Shown piece after piece: positions 63,171-64,000 of a stretch of DNA of 64,000 nucleotides. Both the position numbers and the translations under genes were made by a program. The notes under the pieces are model-generated. The model saw only the letters and a program-made list of their open reading frames with translations, did not search any database and was not told the origin of the DNA. Each line of letters opens with the position of its first letter. Position 1 is the first letter of the stretch. This DNA comes from Roseivirga misakiensis. GTDB lineage: Bacteria; Bacteroidota; Bacteroidia; Cytophagales; Cyclobacteriaceae. The stretch spans positions 2,108,001 to 2,172,000 of the forward strand of contig NZ_MDGQ01000005.1 of NCBI RefSeq assembly GCF_001747105.1. The letters run 5' to 3'.

Positions 63171-64000
63171 TTATCGGATTTCTTTTGCTAATTCTATGGC
63201 TTTTCGCAAGGCGGCTAACTTGTTATTCACCTCCTGAAGCTCAGACTTTCGGTCAGACTTAGCGACTATTCCAGCACCTGCTTGAAAATATAGGCTGTTG
63301 TCTTTGCTCAAAAATGACCTAATCATAATGGCGTGGTTGAAGTCTCCATTAAAGCCCATAAAACCAATAGCTCCTCCATAAAATCCTCGGCGTGTCTCCT
63401 CATATTCGTTAATGAGTTGCATGGCTCGAACTTTAGGAGCACCACTCAAAGTTCCCGCAGGAAAAGTCCCCGAGACCATTTTAGTTTCCTCCACTTCATC
63501 ACTCAAAGCGCCTATCACTTTAGAGACAAGGTGGATCACATGTGAGAAGTATTGTACTTCTTTATAAGTATCAACCTCTACGTTAGAACCAGCTCTGCTG
63601 AGGTCATTTCTTGCTAGATCGACCAGCATGACGTGCTCAGCGTTTTCTTTCGGATCTTCCAGAAGTTTTTTGGCCAACTCGGCATCCGCCTCGTCATTTC
63701 CGGTTCTCCTGAATGTACCTGCTATTGGGTGAATCGTTGCTTTTCTATCTTTTATGATCAATTGAGCCTCTGGTGAGGATCCGAAGATTTTATAGCTTCC
63801 GTAGTCGAAATAGAATAAATAAGGCGAAGGATTTATAGAACGAAGTGCACGGTAAACGTTGAACTCATCACCCGAGAAACTATCTTGAAATCTTCTAGAA
63901 AGCACTATTTGAAACACATCTCCCCTTAGACAGTGAGAAATTCCCTTGTCGATCATTTCCAAAAACTGATCGTCATTGTAATTGGAAGTTTCCTGTTGTG
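63171..64000 (-). CDS. trpE: Anthranilate synthase component I, 5' part outside window
   Basis: A frame open to the right edge, giving the C-terminal part of the chorismate-binding domain. CLRGDVFQIVLSRRF, YLFYFDYGSYKIFGSSPE, HPIAGTFRRTGNDEAD, DLARNDLSRAG and TLSGAPKVRAMQL are the expected motifs in order. The frame continues upstream through residues NYNDDQFLEMIDKG, so the internal TTG at 63962 is not the start. It is first in the visible trp operon; its leader region is outside the window. Confidence 0.96.
   Translation of the reverse strand, partial: QQETSNYNDDQFLEMIDKGISHCLRGDVFQIVLSRRFQDSFSGDEFNVYRALRSINPSPYLFYFDYGSYKIFGSSPEAQLIIKDRKATIHPIAGTFRRTGNDEADAELAKKLLEDPKENAEHVMLVDLARNDLSRAGSNVEVDTYKEVQYFSHVIHLVSKVIGALSDEVEETKMVSGTFPAGTLSGAPKVRAMQLINEYEETRRGFYGGAIGFMGFNGDFNHAIMIRSFLSKDNSLYFQAGAGIVAKSDRKSELQEVNNKLAALRKAIELAKEIR

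Overview
The window looks like a chromosomal segment of a member of the Bacteroidota, most likely a marine Cytophagales-type bacterium. The evidence is the TTTG-N19-TAnnTTTG promoters, the scarcity of Shine-Dalgarno sequences, and typical families: DUF4252 proteins behind an ECF sigma factor, carboxypeptidase-like regulatory (CarboxypepD_reg) domains, PadR/FtsX pairs, LytS/LytTR two-component pairs and CtlX hydrolases. Gene density is very high: no gene-free stretch exceeds 300 bases, several convergent genes share stop-codon bases, and I see no tRNA, rRNA, insertion sequence, prophage or CRISPR array. All placements are from reading the sequence; no database search was run.

Layout. 1-13.6 kb: the end of menD, three tandem secreted CarboxypepD_reg paralogs, menE, a beta-barrel-like protein, a LexA-like XRE-S24 repressor with an operator-like divergent promoter, a 1102-residue BNR/sortilin-type propeller protein, menB and an acetyltransferase. 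13.6-19.5 kb (minus strand): a DinB-like protein, an ABC exporter pair, then an ECF sigma, anti-sigma and two DUF4252 genes, and a TPR lipoprotein. 19.6-23.8 kb (plus): diacylglycerol kinase, an unknown secreted protein, and a tightly overlapping sulfatase/DUF1801/small membrane/VOC/GNAT cluster. 23.8-31.4 kb: unknown secreted proteins, a TetR regulator with an ABC1-family kinase, a LytS/LytTR pair, and a divergent ABC exporter. 31.6-40 kb: an iodotyrosine-deiodinase-like nitroreductase, NADP-type glutamate dehydrogenase, a PBP4-type carboxypeptidase, a second giant propeller protein and an S10 peptidase. 40-46.3 kb (minus): an STAS-like protein, CtlX plus an outer-membrane protein, and phhA-hisH-hisA-hisF-hisIE. 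46.3-51.9 kb: PadR and two FtsX/MacB-type permeases. 52-56 kb: a VWA protein divergent from an ECF sigma and an anti-sigma/TonB-like fusion. 56-64 kb (minus): trpE-G-D-C-F-B-A, a lipoprotein, and DAHP synthase (aroF).

The most interesting element is upstream of phhA-his. A canonical promoter is followed by an unannotated 22-codon reading frame with the run Y-H-Y-H-Y-Y-Y, then a strong intrinsic terminator, then phenylalanine 4-hydroxylase (which makes tyrosine) and four histidine genes. Complementary segments allow mutually exclusive hairpins, as in classical attenuation. It appears to be an attenuator reading both tyrosine and histidine supply. A weaker Phe/Trp-containing mini-ORF lies in front of aroF. 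Other points of note are the sigma/TonB/VWA locus, whose proteins share the SusC-like motif TGVAAATP, a bacterial iodotyrosine deiodinase with its substrate-binding triad intact, and degenerate 7-base repeats in three 5' leaders.
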